This document shows, piece after piece, positions 51,838 through 60,557 of a stretch of 64,000 nucleotides of DNA (the first letter of the stretch is position 1; the number at the start of each line of letters is the position of its first letter). The stretch lies in contig JAFSMO010000074.1 in assembly GCA_017447865.1 (NCBI GenBank), forward strand, positions 186,001 to 250,000, in the 5' to 3' direction. Both the position numbers and the translations under genes were made by a program. The DNA is from Thermoguttaceae bacterium (lineage in GTDB: Bacteria; Planctomycetota; Planctomycetia; Pirellulales; Thermoguttaceae). The notes under the pieces are model-generated. The model did no database searches. It saw only the letters and a list, made by a program, of their open reading frames with translations, and was not told the origin of the DNA.

Positions 51838-53799
51838 TCAATCGTGGAACTTCAAGAGCCGCGCGCTGTTGATGATCACGAACGCTTCGCCCACATTATG
51901 GAGCAGGGCGGAGGTCAGCGAGTTGATCACGCCAAGCGACGCGAGCCAGATGAAGAAGAACGTCATGCCGAGGCCCACGATGATGTTCACGTGGATCGTC
52001 ATTTGCGTCGCGCGGCTCAGGCGGATCGTCATCGGGAGGCGGCGCAGGTCGTTCGTCATGAGCGCGATGTCGGCGCTCTGCAGCGCAATGTCGGACGCCA
52101 CGGCGCCCAGCGCGATCCCCACGTCACCGCTTGCCAGCGCGGGCGCGTCGTTCACGCCGTCGCCGACCATCATCACGGAGCGGCCGGACGCTTTTTCCTG
52201 CGCCACGACGTCGAGTTTCTGCGAGGGGAGCACTTCCGCGATCACCTGATCCATGTTCAGGAACTTCCCGATTTCCTCAGCCGTTGCGCGGCGGTCGCCC
52301 GTCAGCAGAACGCACCGCTCGATTCCAAGGTCGCGCATTTCCTGAAGCGCTTCGCACGCCTCGGGGCGCGGACGGTCGGCCATCAGGAAGCACCCGCCGA
52401 TCTCGTCCCGGGTGGAGCCCGAATCGTCCGTAATGCGGCGGCCGAGCCAGACGGTCGTGCCGATGAAGTTTTCGGGGATCAGCGCCTCGCAGCCGGTCAT
52501 ATCGAAGCCCTCCTCCTCGAGCCAGCCGAAGCGGCCAAGCCAGGTGGTTTCGGAGGTTTCCTTCAGGACCACGCCTTTGCCCGGCACTTCCTGGATCGCG
52601 GCGCTGGGTGGGGTCAGCATCGTAATGTCCCGATCCTGCGCGGCCTTAACGATCGCTTTGGAAGCCGGGTGACGCGAGCCGGTCGCGCAGCGCAGGGCTT
52701 CGACCATCAAATCTTTTTCGTTCGCGGAGTCTTTCAGGACCATGCCGGAAAGCTGCAGGTGACCGATCGTGACCGTGCCGGTTTTGTCGAGCACCACCGT
52801 ATCGATGTTGGAAAGGGCCTCAAGGAAGCGCGTGTTCTTGATCAAAATCCCGAGTTTCGACGCGGCAGCCAGTGCGGCGATCATTGCCGTGGGACCCGCG
52901 AGAACCAGTGCGCCCGGGCATCCAACGACCAGAACGGCCATGGCCCGGTCGATGTCGCGCGTGAGGAAAAGGACCACGCCCGCGATCGTCAGAATGATCG
53001 GAATGTAGTACGTGGCGTACTTTTCGATCAGTTTCATGACCGGGGTCTTGGCGTTTTCCGCTTCCTGCAGGAGTTCCATGACGCGGCCCAAAGCGGTTTT
53101 TTCGCCCGTTTTGGTCACGCGGATCTTCAAAACGCCGGTCATGTTGATCGTGCCGGCAAAAACGTTCTTCCCGACCGTCACGTCTTCCGGGAGAGATTCG
53201 CCCGTGATGGAGGACTGGTCGATCGTGGAGGTCCCTTCCGTGATCTCGCCGTCAGCCGCGATGATGTCGCCGGGACGGACCAGGATCAGGTCGTTCACCT
53301 TCAGCGTGTTGGGGTCCACTTCGGTCTGGGTCCCGTCTTCGCTCAGGAGCGTCGCGTTGCGGGCCTGGAGGGTCTTCAGCCCGTCAATGGCGGCCTGCGC
53401 GCCCAAAATACTGCGTTCCTCGAGGAAGTGCCCGAGGTTCATGATGATCGGGATCAGCGTCGCGACGATGAACTGCTGGTTCATCATGGCGGCGAGCGTC
53501 GCCAGTGCCACGAGCTGCTCCATCATGGCGTGTGCGTCCGCGTCCCGGGTGAAAATTCCGTAAATGGCCGTCACGAAAATCGGGAGGGAAACGATGATCG
53601 ACGCGATCGCGATGATCAGGTTCCCCACGACCTCCATATCAAAGAGCTTCCACTCGACCAGACCCACGATCAAAAGACCGCCGGCGAGCATCGCGGAGCC
53701 GAGCTGAGTGCCGATTTTGAACCGTTCCATGAGCGTAAGCGGAACGTCCAGGTCGTGCATCCGGCTGGAAATGGGTTTTTCAAATGCCTGTGTACTCAT
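51838..53799 (-). CDS. P1B-type heavy-metal ATPase with CPG motif and no N-terminal metal domain
   Basis: The protein has 653 residues. P-type ATPase marks: TGES at 199-202 (actuator), DKTGT at 338-342 (phosphorylated Asp338), HP at 377-378 as in P1B pumps, and GDGVNDAPAL. Membrane spans flank these. The metal-site motif in the fourth core helix is normally CPC or SPC; here it reads VGCPGALVLAG (CPG, 294-296), confirmed on the DNA. An N-terminal HMA or His-rich domain is missing. The metal is therefore unknown. It overlaps the third SPFH gene by four bases and closes the operon. The family pumps cations out of or into the cell using ATP. Confidence 0.93.
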   Translation of the reverse strand: MSTQAFEKPISSRMHDLDVPLTLMERFKIGTQLGSAMLAGGLLIVGLVEWKLFDMEVVGNLIIAIASIIVSLPIFVTAIYGIFTRDADAHAMMEQLVALATLAAMMNQQFIVATLIPIIMNLGHFLEERSILGAQAAIDGLKTLQARNATLLSEDGTQTEVDPNTLKVNDLILVRPGDIIAADGEITEGTSTIDQSSITGESLPEDVTVGKNVFAGTINMTGVLKIRVTKTGEKTALGRVMELLQEAENAKTPVMKLIEKYATYYIPIILTIAGVVLFLTRDIDRAMAVLVVGCPGALVLAGPTAMIAALAAASKLGILIKNTRFLEALSNIDTVVLDKTGTVTIGHLQLSGMVLKDSANEKDLMVEALRCATGSRHPASKAIVKAAQDRDITMLTPPSAAIQEVPGKGVVLKETSETTWLGRFGWLEEEGFDMTGCEALIPENFIGTTVWLGRRITDDSGSTRDEIGGCFLMADRPRPEACEALQEMRDLGIERCVLLTGDRRATAEEIGKFLNMDQVIAEVLPSQKLDVVAQEKASGRSVMMVGDGVNDAPALASGDVGIALGAVASDIALQSADIALMTNDLRRLPMTIRLSRATQMTIHVNIIVGLGMTFFFIWLASLGVINSLTSALLHNVGEAFVIINSARLLKFHD

Positions 53800-54866
53800 T
53801 GCTGTTCGGCCTCCTCTTCATCCTGAAGCACCACGCGGGAATTCGCAGGCACAAATTTCAAAGCTCCAACGTTGGTCCAGACGTTTTCCATCGCGTTCAG
53901 GTATTCACGCTGCCAGACGTACTGGGGCGCGTCCAGGTACTCCTTCAGCTTCGGAAGGTACTCACGCCCGTCGCGGATCGCTTCGGCCAGACGCTGCTGA
54001 CGGTAAATCTTCGCGTTGTTCACGAGCTGGATCGCCTGCGTCTGCGCGTCGTTCCGCAGTTTGTCGGCCTGCTTGAGCGCTTCGTCCGTCGCGACCTGCA
54101 CGGCAATTTCGGCCGTTTGTTTGTTTTCAAAGTCGGCTTTTACGTGCCGCAGGTGGTGAACGTCCACGAAGTCCACGTTACTGATGCGGATGGCGCTTCG
54201 GCCGGTTTCCGCGTTCCCCACCGCGTCCAGTCGCTTCTGGAGGTTCTGGACCACCAGCGTGTCGAGCGTTTCTTTGCGTTCTTCCTCGACGGTCGTTTCT
54301 TTCCCGTCCACCACGGTCTGAACCGGGACCGTTACGAGCCGGTTCATGTGCTGGACCTCGTCGAACTTCCACGACGCGATGCACTGGGTCAGCGCCGCCA
54401 CGGTCATGGACTCGATCATCTCTTTCGGCTCGATCGTGTTGAACTCGAACTCGACCGGGTCCGAAATGTAGTACTTGACCACGACTTTGACCTGGATCAC
54501 GTCGTCCTCGGCGGTGAGGCAGTACCCCTCGATGGTCGGGTCGATCTCGTCGTTCCATTCTTTATCGTCGAGCGGCGCCCAGACGGTCGTGACCTCGATC
54601 TGCTGCTCCAGGTCCTTCGGGATCTGAATGAGCTGGTCGATCGGGTACGGAAACGCGAGGACGAAACCCGGCTCGTGAATATTATTCCCCGGGCCCACCG
54701 GCACGAGCTTCCCGAAACGGGTCAAGATTCCGATGTGCGTCGGCTGGACTTTCGCCAGGCCCGAGACCATGAAGAGGATCACGAGCACAAGCACCATCCA
54801 CCGGAAGACTTTCATTCCGGCTTCAATGCCCTGAAAAAGGACTTTTCCTGGTTTTTTCTGTGCCAT
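53796..54866 (-). CDS. SPFH-domain protein (HflK/HflC-like), third of three
   Basis: The protein has 356 residues. One membrane helix at about 22-40 (WMVLVLVILFMVSGLA) is followed by an SPFH/band-7 domain from about 42 (QPTHIGILTRFGKLVPVGPG, PGFVLAFPYPIDQL, VQVKVVVKYYIS-like VIQVKVVVKYYISDP) and a long coiled coil rich in Ala, Gln and Lys (QVATDEALKQADKLRNDAQT). Such proteins form membrane-bound oligomeric cages or rafts, as HflK/HflC do around FtsH. No FtsH is seen here. It lies between the His-tailed SPFH gene and the ATPase, with a four-base overlap to the latter, which implies coupled translation. Confidence 0.9.
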   Translation of the reverse strand: MAQKKPGKVLFQGIEAGMKVFRWMVLVLVILFMVSGLAKVQPTHIGILTRFGKLVPVGPGNNIHEPGFVLAFPYPIDQLIQIPKDLEQQIEVTTVWAPLDDKEWNDEIDPTIEGYCLTAEDDVIQVKVVVKYYISDPVEFEFNTIEPKEMIESMTVAALTQCIASWKFDEVQHMNRLVTVPVQTVVDGKETTVEEERKETLDTLVVQNLQKRLDAVGNAETGRSAIRISNVDFVDVHHLRHVKADFENKQTAEIAVQVATDEALKQADKLRNDAQTQAIQLVNNAKIYRQQRLAEAIRDGREYLPKLKEYLDAPQYVWQREYLNAMENVWTNVGALKFVPANSRVVLQDEEEAEQQ

Positions 54867-54922
54867 TTTAGTTTATGATTGAATCGATTGATTTTAGGTT
54901 CTGATGAATTTCGCCGCTGAAA

Positions 54923-56068
54923 CTACGGAGCTGGAATCTGGGCGGGAACCGGGGTGAAAAGCTGAGCGGGCGCCGGAGCGGAAGGCTGAGCAGGAGCCGG
55001 AGCCGACGGCTGAGCGGGCGCTGCGCCGCTGATCTTTTCTTCGCTCTGGTTCAAAATCTGCTCGGCGGCCTGAATGTTCGCCTGAGTCGCCTCCGAAGGT
55101 TTGCTCCATTTCGGCATCTGGAAAATCGGGCTGAAAACGCTCGAATCGTGTTTCAGGATCAGCGTCGTGCGCGGGCCGATCGTCTTCTGGATCGTGCTCA
55201 TCGCCTTCCAGAACTCGTAGAATTCCGGGTCGAGCTGGTGGACCGAGGCGGTGATCGTCATGGCCTCGGCGTCCGCCTGCTGGGTGATTTTCGTCGCTTC
55301 GTTGATCCCCTGGGCGATGATCTGCTGGGCGTCCACTTCCGCCTGCTTTGTGATCGCTTCCACGTCGCGGCGGCCTTTCTGGGCGATCTTGCTCGCTTCC
55401 AGACCGCGGTTGGTGCGCATTTTCGCCACGATGTCCTTCATGTTCGTTTCCGGGAGCGAAATGCGTTTGATCCCGATCTGAAGGACCTCGATCCCGGAGT
55501 CTTTTTCTTTCAGCACTTCGTTCACCGAGTCGCAGATGCGCTTTTCGATTTCGGGGATTTTGACCTCCGTGCCGTTCACCGAGATCAGGGCGGACATCGG
55601 GTAGTCGCCGAGCACCGGGTTCTTCAGACCCACGACGGAGGATTCGAGGTTTTTCTCTGCCGCCTCCACGTCACCACCGAACGCGCGGATGAATTTCAGA
55701 GCATCGCAGACGCGCCACATCATGTAGGTCTTCAGCATGACGGTTTTGTCGTCTTTCGTCTGGTTGGAGACCAGCGGCGTTTCGTAGATCCGCTTGCGCA
55801 TATCGACCACGCGAACCTGATCGATCGGCCACGGAAGTTTGAAATGAAGCCCCGCCTCGGTCGTGACCGGTTCCATGGGCCGGTCGAAGCGCGTGACGAC
55901 GACGTTTTCGTACTCGGAGACCTGGTAGCTCATTCCGTACGCGAGGACGATCGCAATGATGAGAAGCGAGAAAACAATGCGGAAAATGTACGTCTTCCAC
56001 GACAGTTTGTTCTCCGGGTCGTGGCTGTGGCAGTGGCAGTGACCGTGATGGTGATGATGATCCGACAT
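54923..56068 (-). CDS. SPFH-domain protein with His/Cys-rich N-terminus, second of three
   Basis: The protein has 381 residues. The N-terminus MSDHHHHHGHCHCHSHD is a likely metal-binding tail on the cytoplasmic side. A membrane helix at about 27-45 (YIFRIVFSLLIIAIVLAYG) leads into the SPFH domain (YENVVVTRFDRPMEPVTTEA, LHFKLPWPIDQVRVVD, GIEVLQIGIKRISLPETN) and an Ala/Gln/Glu-rich coiled coil. The C-terminus is a Pro/Ala tail with repeated PAPAQPSA. HflC-like proteins lack such His tails. It lies 138 bases after the HflK-like gene and 56 bases before the third SPFH gene. The tail and the linked ATPase suggest a role in metal handling. Confidence 0.9.
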   Translation of the reverse strand: MSDHHHHHGHCHCHSHDPENKLSWKTYIFRIVFSLLIIAIVLAYGMSYQVSEYENVVVTRFDRPMEPVTTEAGLHFKLPWPIDQVRVVDMRKRIYETPLVSNQTKDDKTVMLKTYMMWRVCDALKFIRAFGGDVEAAEKNLESSVVGLKNPVLGDYPMSALISVNGTEVKIPEIEKRICDSVNEVLKEKDSGIEVLQIGIKRISLPETNMKDIVAKMRTNRGLEASKIAQKGRRDVEAITKQAEVDAQQIIAQGINEATKITQQADAEAMTITASVHQLDPEFYEFWKAMSTIQKTIGPRTTLILKHDSSVFSPIFQMPKWSKPSEATQANIQAAEQILNQSEEKISGAAPAQPSAPAPAQPSAPAPAQLFTPVPAQIPAP

Positions 56069-56206
56069 TTATGAACTCCTATGAACTCCGTTCTTTACTT
56101 TTATTCGAGGAATGAAAGGGAGGGGCGAAACTGGGGGAAAAGGCCCGGGAAAATCGATCCCGTTTTCACCTTTCGTTTCTTTGGCCCCAGGGCTTCCATT
56201 AAATTT

Positions 56207-58084
56207 TTACTTGCTCAGGACCGTGCGCGGGATCCCGCCCGACTGGTTTGGCTTCTCCGTATCGAAGAAAACCTCCACCGTGTCATCGACGAGGATGAGG
56301 CGTTTGTTCGCCAGCACGCTCTCGGCATTTTCGAGCCAGTACTGGAACCGGTAGCAGCCGGGATTAATTTTGTACGTCTCGTACGCCTTCAGCACGCCCG
56401 CGGTCTCGCTCCGGGCCGACTGGACCTTCACGATCCCATCGACTTTGGCCTGCGCGACCTCGGCGGCGGCCTGAACCTCCGCGTCGTACTGCTTGCAGAC
56501 CCCGTTTTCCTTCGCAGCGTGCAATTTGCTGTCCTGGCGGATCTCTTCGGAAAGGACCTCCAGGTAGTCTTTTGCCGCGGCAATCGGCGGGTGAAGGTTC
56601 AGAAGCGAAACTTCCAGGATCTGGATCCCGATCTGGTCGTCGTCCAGATGCTTCTGGAGTCGGTCACGCAGTTCCTTGGCGAAAGCCGCGCGGTCCACGC
56701 TCATCACGTACGCCATCGTGCGGCCCATCGTCGCATCGACCAGAGCGCGGTACGCGTACTCGGAAACCGCGTTTTCGGGATTCTGGCATTTTTCCACGTA
56801 ATCGAAGAAGCCCGACGGATCCTCTTTGATCTTGAACTGGACCATCGCGTTCACGACGAACGATTCTTCCTGATTCAGCGGGATTTCAAACTCCGTGCCG
56901 TGCTCTTTCGTCCAAATGTACGAGTACTCCGTGGCCGTCACTTTCTCGAAGCCGACGGGCAGCATGGAGATTTTCTTGACCGGGAACGCCATGACCGTCC
57001 CGAACGGGTACGGGATTTTCAGGTGAATGCCCGGCTGAATGATTTCGCGGTGGATCTTCCCGAAGTCTTTCCGGACGCCAAACTCGCCCAGCCGCACAAC
57101 GTACAGCGAGGAAAGGCCCCACGCCATGATGCAGACCATCACGATCGCCGGGACCATTGCACGGGCGACGAAGCGGATCGACCACGAGGAGCGGAAGCTC
57201 ACGCCCCACTTTTTCTCCATCGTGAAGAAGAAACTCTTGATCGGATTCCCGCGGACGAAAACCATGTAGCGCAGAAAGACCGTGGTGGGCGACTTGAACG
57301 TTTCCTGCGTCCCTTTGGTGGTCATCCAGCCGGAAAACAGGCGGCAGAGCTGCTCGACCGAAATGAGCAGGATCCAACTCAGGAAGAAAATCACCAGCGC
57401 GGTTTCCGGCCACGTGACGATTTGCCGCAGGAGCATCGCGATCGAGAAACCGGCCAGCGACCAGCACGCCTCCCACGCCGCTTCCATCATGGATTCGGCC
57501 TCAGGGAGATCCGTCGCCCGGGCGGCTTCCGGGTCGTTTGCGATCGCGTCGTATGCACGGGCCATCATGAGCCAGACGATGCTCCCGGCCATCGCAAGAA
57601 TGGCGATCAGGACGCTCTGCCCCTCAGGAACGAGGAGGATCTTTTCGATCGGGAAGGTCCATTTCCAGAAGGCGTAAGCCGCAAAGGCCGCAAAGATCAC
57701 CGTCGGCAAAATCCCCATCAGGAGGAAGTGAATATTGGCCGCCTGCTCGAATTCGATCTCGTACGGATTTTCGACGTTGGTCCCCCATTCAGGCTTTTTC
57801 CAGGCCTTGACCTCGGCGAGTTTCGCCCGCATCCGACCGGCATGAAAAACCAGGAAGGCCGTGACGGCGATCAGCGAAAATTCGATTCCCAGGACGGTCA
57901 TCAGGAGCGAGCCGGAGCCGTAGATCCGCAGACCGTAAATGAAGAAAATGAGCGCCAGAACGGTCGCCATGCCAGCCGAGGCCAAAACCAGCCCGCGCCA
58001 GCCGCCGCTTTTTCCGCCAGAAGGACTGGGCGCACCGGACGATGGGGTTTTGTTCGGGGCGTTTTCAAATTCGGAATTAGTCAT
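56207..58084 (-). CDS. Polytopic HflK-like SPFH protein, first of three
   Basis: The protein has 625 residues. The N-terminal half (about 1-325) carries around six membrane helices, for example GLVLASAGMATVLALIFFIYG, FSLIAVTAFLVFHAG, LLMGILPTVIFAAFAAYAFW, LIAILAMAGSIVWLMMA and LVIFFLSWILLISVEQL. The last helix (AMVPAIVMVCIMAWGLSSLY) leads into an SPFH domain (VVRLGEFGVRKDFGKIHREI, PGIHLKIPYPFGTVMAFPVK, IGIQILEVSLLNLHPP) and a coiled coil. Ordinary HflK has only one membrane helix. It is the first gene of the operon behind a GG-TATAAT promoter. Confidence 0.88.
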   Translation of the reverse strand: MTNSEFENAPNKTPSSGAPSPSGGKSGGWRGLVLASAGMATVLALIFFIYGLRIYGSGSLLMTVLGIEFSLIAVTAFLVFHAGRMRAKLAEVKAWKKPEWGTNVENPYEIEFEQAANIHFLLMGILPTVIFAAFAAYAFWKWTFPIEKILLVPEGQSVLIAILAMAGSIVWLMMARAYDAIANDPEAARATDLPEAESMMEAAWEACWSLAGFSIAMLLRQIVTWPETALVIFFLSWILLISVEQLCRLFSGWMTTKGTQETFKSPTTVFLRYMVFVRGNPIKSFFFTMEKKWGVSFRSSWSIRFVARAMVPAIVMVCIMAWGLSSLYVVRLGEFGVRKDFGKIHREIIQPGIHLKIPYPFGTVMAFPVKKISMLPVGFEKVTATEYSYIWTKEHGTEFEIPLNQEESFVVNAMVQFKIKEDPSGFFDYVEKCQNPENAVSEYAYRALVDATMGRTMAYVMSVDRAAFAKELRDRLQKHLDDDQIGIQILEVSLLNLHPPIAAAKDYLEVLSEEIRQDSKLHAAKENGVCKQYDAEVQAAAEVAQAKVDGIVKVQSARSETAGVLKAYETYKINPGCYRFQYWLENAESVLANKRLILVDDTVEVFFDTEKPNQSGGIPRTVLSK

Positions 58085-58187
58085 TTTTTCTCTGTGTATG
58101 GTGAAATGTTACTTGACCGTTTTTCGTGAAAAGACTGAAAAGGACTTTTTCTCATTTTCAGCCAAAGGCAAAAAATACTCATGGACT

Positions 58188-58215
58188 ATTATACCACGAT
58201 TTTGTTTATTTGCAA
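58188..58215 (-). promoter_or_regulatory. Promoter of the SPFH-ATPase operon
   Basis: On the minus strand TTGCAA, a 16-base spacer ending GG and a perfect TATAAT, about 100 bases upstream of the HflK-like gene. Confidence 0.7.
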
Positions 58216-58349
58216 TAGTTTGCCCATTTTAACTTGTGAAAAAGTTGGAAAATTTTGCTTGTTTTGTTCAAAATACGCATATTTTCGCGAATCTGTTTAC
58301 TTTTATCGATTTTTTTTCCGGGTGACTTTCTTTTTTTCCTAAAGGGTGG

Positions 58350-58355
58350 TATAAT
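58350..58355 (+). promoter_or_regulatory. -10 box of the S1/P1-nuclease-like gene
   Basis: TATAAT preceded by GG lies about 105 bases upstream of the ATG at 58462. The -35 box (TTTCTT at 17 bases) is weak. Confidence 0.45.
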
Positions 58356-58461
58356 TGAAACAGTCAGTTCAGGACGCACCGATTCCGTTTTCAGGGGCGA
58401 ATCGCCGCGCGTCCTCCGTCTCCCCTCCCTTTCCTGCCCATTCCAGAAACCAGTCCCCAAG

Positions 58462-60132
58462 ATGTTTCGTTTCGCCTCAATATTAATTTCAGTTTTCTTT
58501 CTCTCTTTACATCTTCCCTCGACGCTTTTCGCGTGGGGCGGCGGGCATGATCTGGTCGCCCAGCAGGTCGCGAAGTTCCTGCCGGAGCCGTGGTGCAGCA
58601 AGCTCGCGGAGGACCCGGCTCTGATGCGTCAGTTTCTGGCGGACGCGCACTACCCGGACTCCATGGAAGACCTCGAGCTGACGCGCTGGGGCGAGGCCGA
58701 TCTGAAAATTCTGACCGACCGCGGCATGAAAAACCGCTACGGGTTCCATCAGATTTCAAATGTTTGCCTGGCTTTTCAGCTTCTGGTGGACGCGATCCGG
58801 AACGAGGACGAGCCGCGCGTTTTCCTGCTCACGGCGCTGATTTCGCACACTCTGGCGGACCAGACCTCCTTTAACCACGAGCCGCTCACCCATTACGCGA
58901 CCTACACGCTCGGGAACGAAGGGCTGGGGATCTTCCCGTCGGGGAATCTGGACCTCAGCTGGGTCGGAAGTAAGGCCGGGACCCGCAAAGTCTGGGAGGA
59001 TTTCTGCGCGCAGGCGGCGGCAGAAGAGCCCGCAATTTACGGCGTCCCGGAAGTCTGGAACGTCATTTGCCGCGCGGAGTGGGCAGGGTACGATTACGCG
59101 GAATACGGCGCCAAAGTCGCGTCTCTGGCCTGGGCCGTCGCGCAGCCCGGCGACTACCCGCAGCTTGAGCGCGAAATGGCGGAAGCCTTCACCGCGTCGG
59201 GCCTTTTTTCGGTCCGTCTGACGCTGAACCTTTTCCGTTCGGCCGTTGAACTGGCCAAAACCGGCGAACCCGTCGTCTGGAGCGGCAAAATCACGGACTA
59301 CTACCCGGATTTCCAGAACGATTTCGTCGCTTACGTCCAGGCGCGGCCGGCCGAAAAAGACGGTTTCTGCGTCCCGTTCCTTCCGAAAGCGGGGGAACCG
59401 ACCGCCGAATTCCAGATTTTGTACGACTCGACCGGTCACTGGGCGGCTGGCTTCTTCAGTCCGGGCGACCGGATCTTCGCCTGCATGATCGCGGGGACGT
59501 TGCGCAAAAACGGGAAGTCGGCCCAGCTTCTGGACGTCCGGAAATTCAACGCCGACGGCGTGCCAGAGCCGGAAAAAGTCCGGTGCGTGATCGTTCCCGC
59601 GCAGGTTTTCCACTCCTTTTCGGGGACCAGCGCAGAGGCCTTTCTGAAACAATTGGCCGACTGGCGAGAAGCGGGCGGCCGGATCCTCTGGGTTGGAAAT
59701 TCCATCCCGGCCGAAGTGTACCCGGAAGGAAGCCGTGCGCTGGACTGGATCCCGGAAAAAGACTGCTACGCCGTCCCCGCGTACCCGGTGCCGCTGGAGC
59801 AGATTTTGGACGCGGGAATCGGGATTCCACGCGAGAAATCGTGGAAATTCCAGCGCGTACCGGCGGGGAAGGCGGGGTGGTTTTGGCCCTCTGGCCGCAC
59901 GTTCGTGAAAGCGGACGCGCCCGAGGAGATCCGGCCGGCCGTCGAGTTCCTTTTCCCGGACGGCCGCCGCAGCGTCATCGGCTTCACGGCCCCGAAATTC
60001 GGTTTTGTGCCGACATACGCCCTTTCGCCGTACTACTTCACGGAGGAAAAACCGGTCTTCTGGCCGCTCGACCTGAAGCTGGACTCCGCGGGAGAAGAGA
60101 TCCTGCTGGAACTGATTCGGAGGCTGGAGTGA
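58462..60132 (+). CDS. Exported zinc-dependent phospholipase C/S1-P1-nuclease-like protein
   Basis: The precursor has 556 residues from the ATG at 58462; the frame is open further upstream, but a signal peptide begins here (MFRFASILISVFFLSLHLPS). The mature protein starts AWGGGHDLVAQQVAKFLPEP; Trp and His at the new N-terminus are the metal ligands of S1/P1 nucleases and zinc phospholipases C. Further His/Asp clusters are FLADAHYPD and ISHTLADQTSFNHEPLTHY. Residues of about 330-450 resemble a Rossmann-like/GATase-like fold (RCVIVPAQVFHSF, LADWREAGGRILWVGNS). Nuclease or lipase activity is possible; the substrate is unknown. Confidence 0.78.
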   Translation: MFRFASILISVFFLSLHLPSTLFAWGGGHDLVAQQVAKFLPEPWCSKLAEDPALMRQFLADAHYPDSMEDLELTRWGEADLKILTDRGMKNRYGFHQISNVCLAFQLLVDAIRNEDEPRVFLLTALISHTLADQTSFNHEPLTHYATYTLGNEGLGIFPSGNLDLSWVGSKAGTRKVWEDFCAQAAAEEPAIYGVPEVWNVICRAEWAGYDYAEYGAKVASLAWAVAQPGDYPQLEREMAEAFTASGLFSVRLTLNLFRSAVELAKTGEPVVWSGKITDYYPDFQNDFVAYVQARPAEKDGFCVPFLPKAGEPTAEFQILYDSTGHWAAGFFSPGDRIFACMIAGTLRKNGKSAQLLDVRKFNADGVPEPEKVRCVIVPAQVFHSFSGTSAEAFLKQLADWREAGGRILWVGNSIPAEVYPEGSRALDWIPEKDCYAVPAYPVPLEQILDAGIGIPREKSWKFQRVPAGKAGWFWPSGRTFVKADAPEEIRPAVEFLFPDGRRSVIGFTAPKFGFVPTYALSPYYFTEEKPVFWPLDLKLDSAGEEILLELIRRLE

Positions 60133-60429
60133 AAGAGGGGGGTGATTTCGTTTGACCCGTCTTAATTTCCCCATTTTACCTTTTCGTTTTCACTGGTTCT
60201 TAATCTGGGAAAAGTGTTTTGGCGCGCGTCAAATCCCCTCAGAAACCGTCCTGAAATGACGATGAAACGAAAAGATGTGCACCACTATGGAAAAAATTTT
60301 TAAAATTTTTGAGAAAAATCCATAAAAACCCCCGGCCCGGTCGTTGACCAAACACTCAATTAATATTAAAATAAAGGTCTGGGTTCCGTAAAATAAACGC
60401 TTTCCCGAAAGGGGACGAGGACGTAAAAA

Positions 60430-60540
60430 CCGGAGGGGTTTTCGGAATTGGGAAATTTTTAATTTTTAATAGTCAAACCTCCTCCGCCGCCCCTGGCGGT
60501 CCTCCTCTCTTTATAGGGGAGGGGTTCAATATTTAAAAAT
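60430..60540. repeat. Degenerate GGAGGGGTT intergenic repeat upstream of the pilM-like gene
   Basis: GGAGGGGTT at 60432-60440 and 60517-60525 brackets a region with CCTCCTCCGCC and GGCGGTCCTCC. An ATTTTTA double unit near 60453-60470 has a partial inverted match at 60529-60540. It resembles the mutY-mtaB element in word content. The rest of the 425-base gap shows no gene. Confidence 0.55.
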
Positions 60541-60557
60541 CAGCAAGGAAAAAACAG

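Noticed and set aside
51748..53826. Plus-strand frame of 692 codons opposite the P-type ATPase
   Set aside because: His/Arg/Asp-rich shadow of a GC-rich gene; the minus strand carries all ATPase motifs.
56081..58129. Plus-strand frame of 682 codons opposite the HflK-like gene
   Set aside because: Shadow frame with the same Arg/His/Asp-rich texture; the minus strand shows the SPFH domain.
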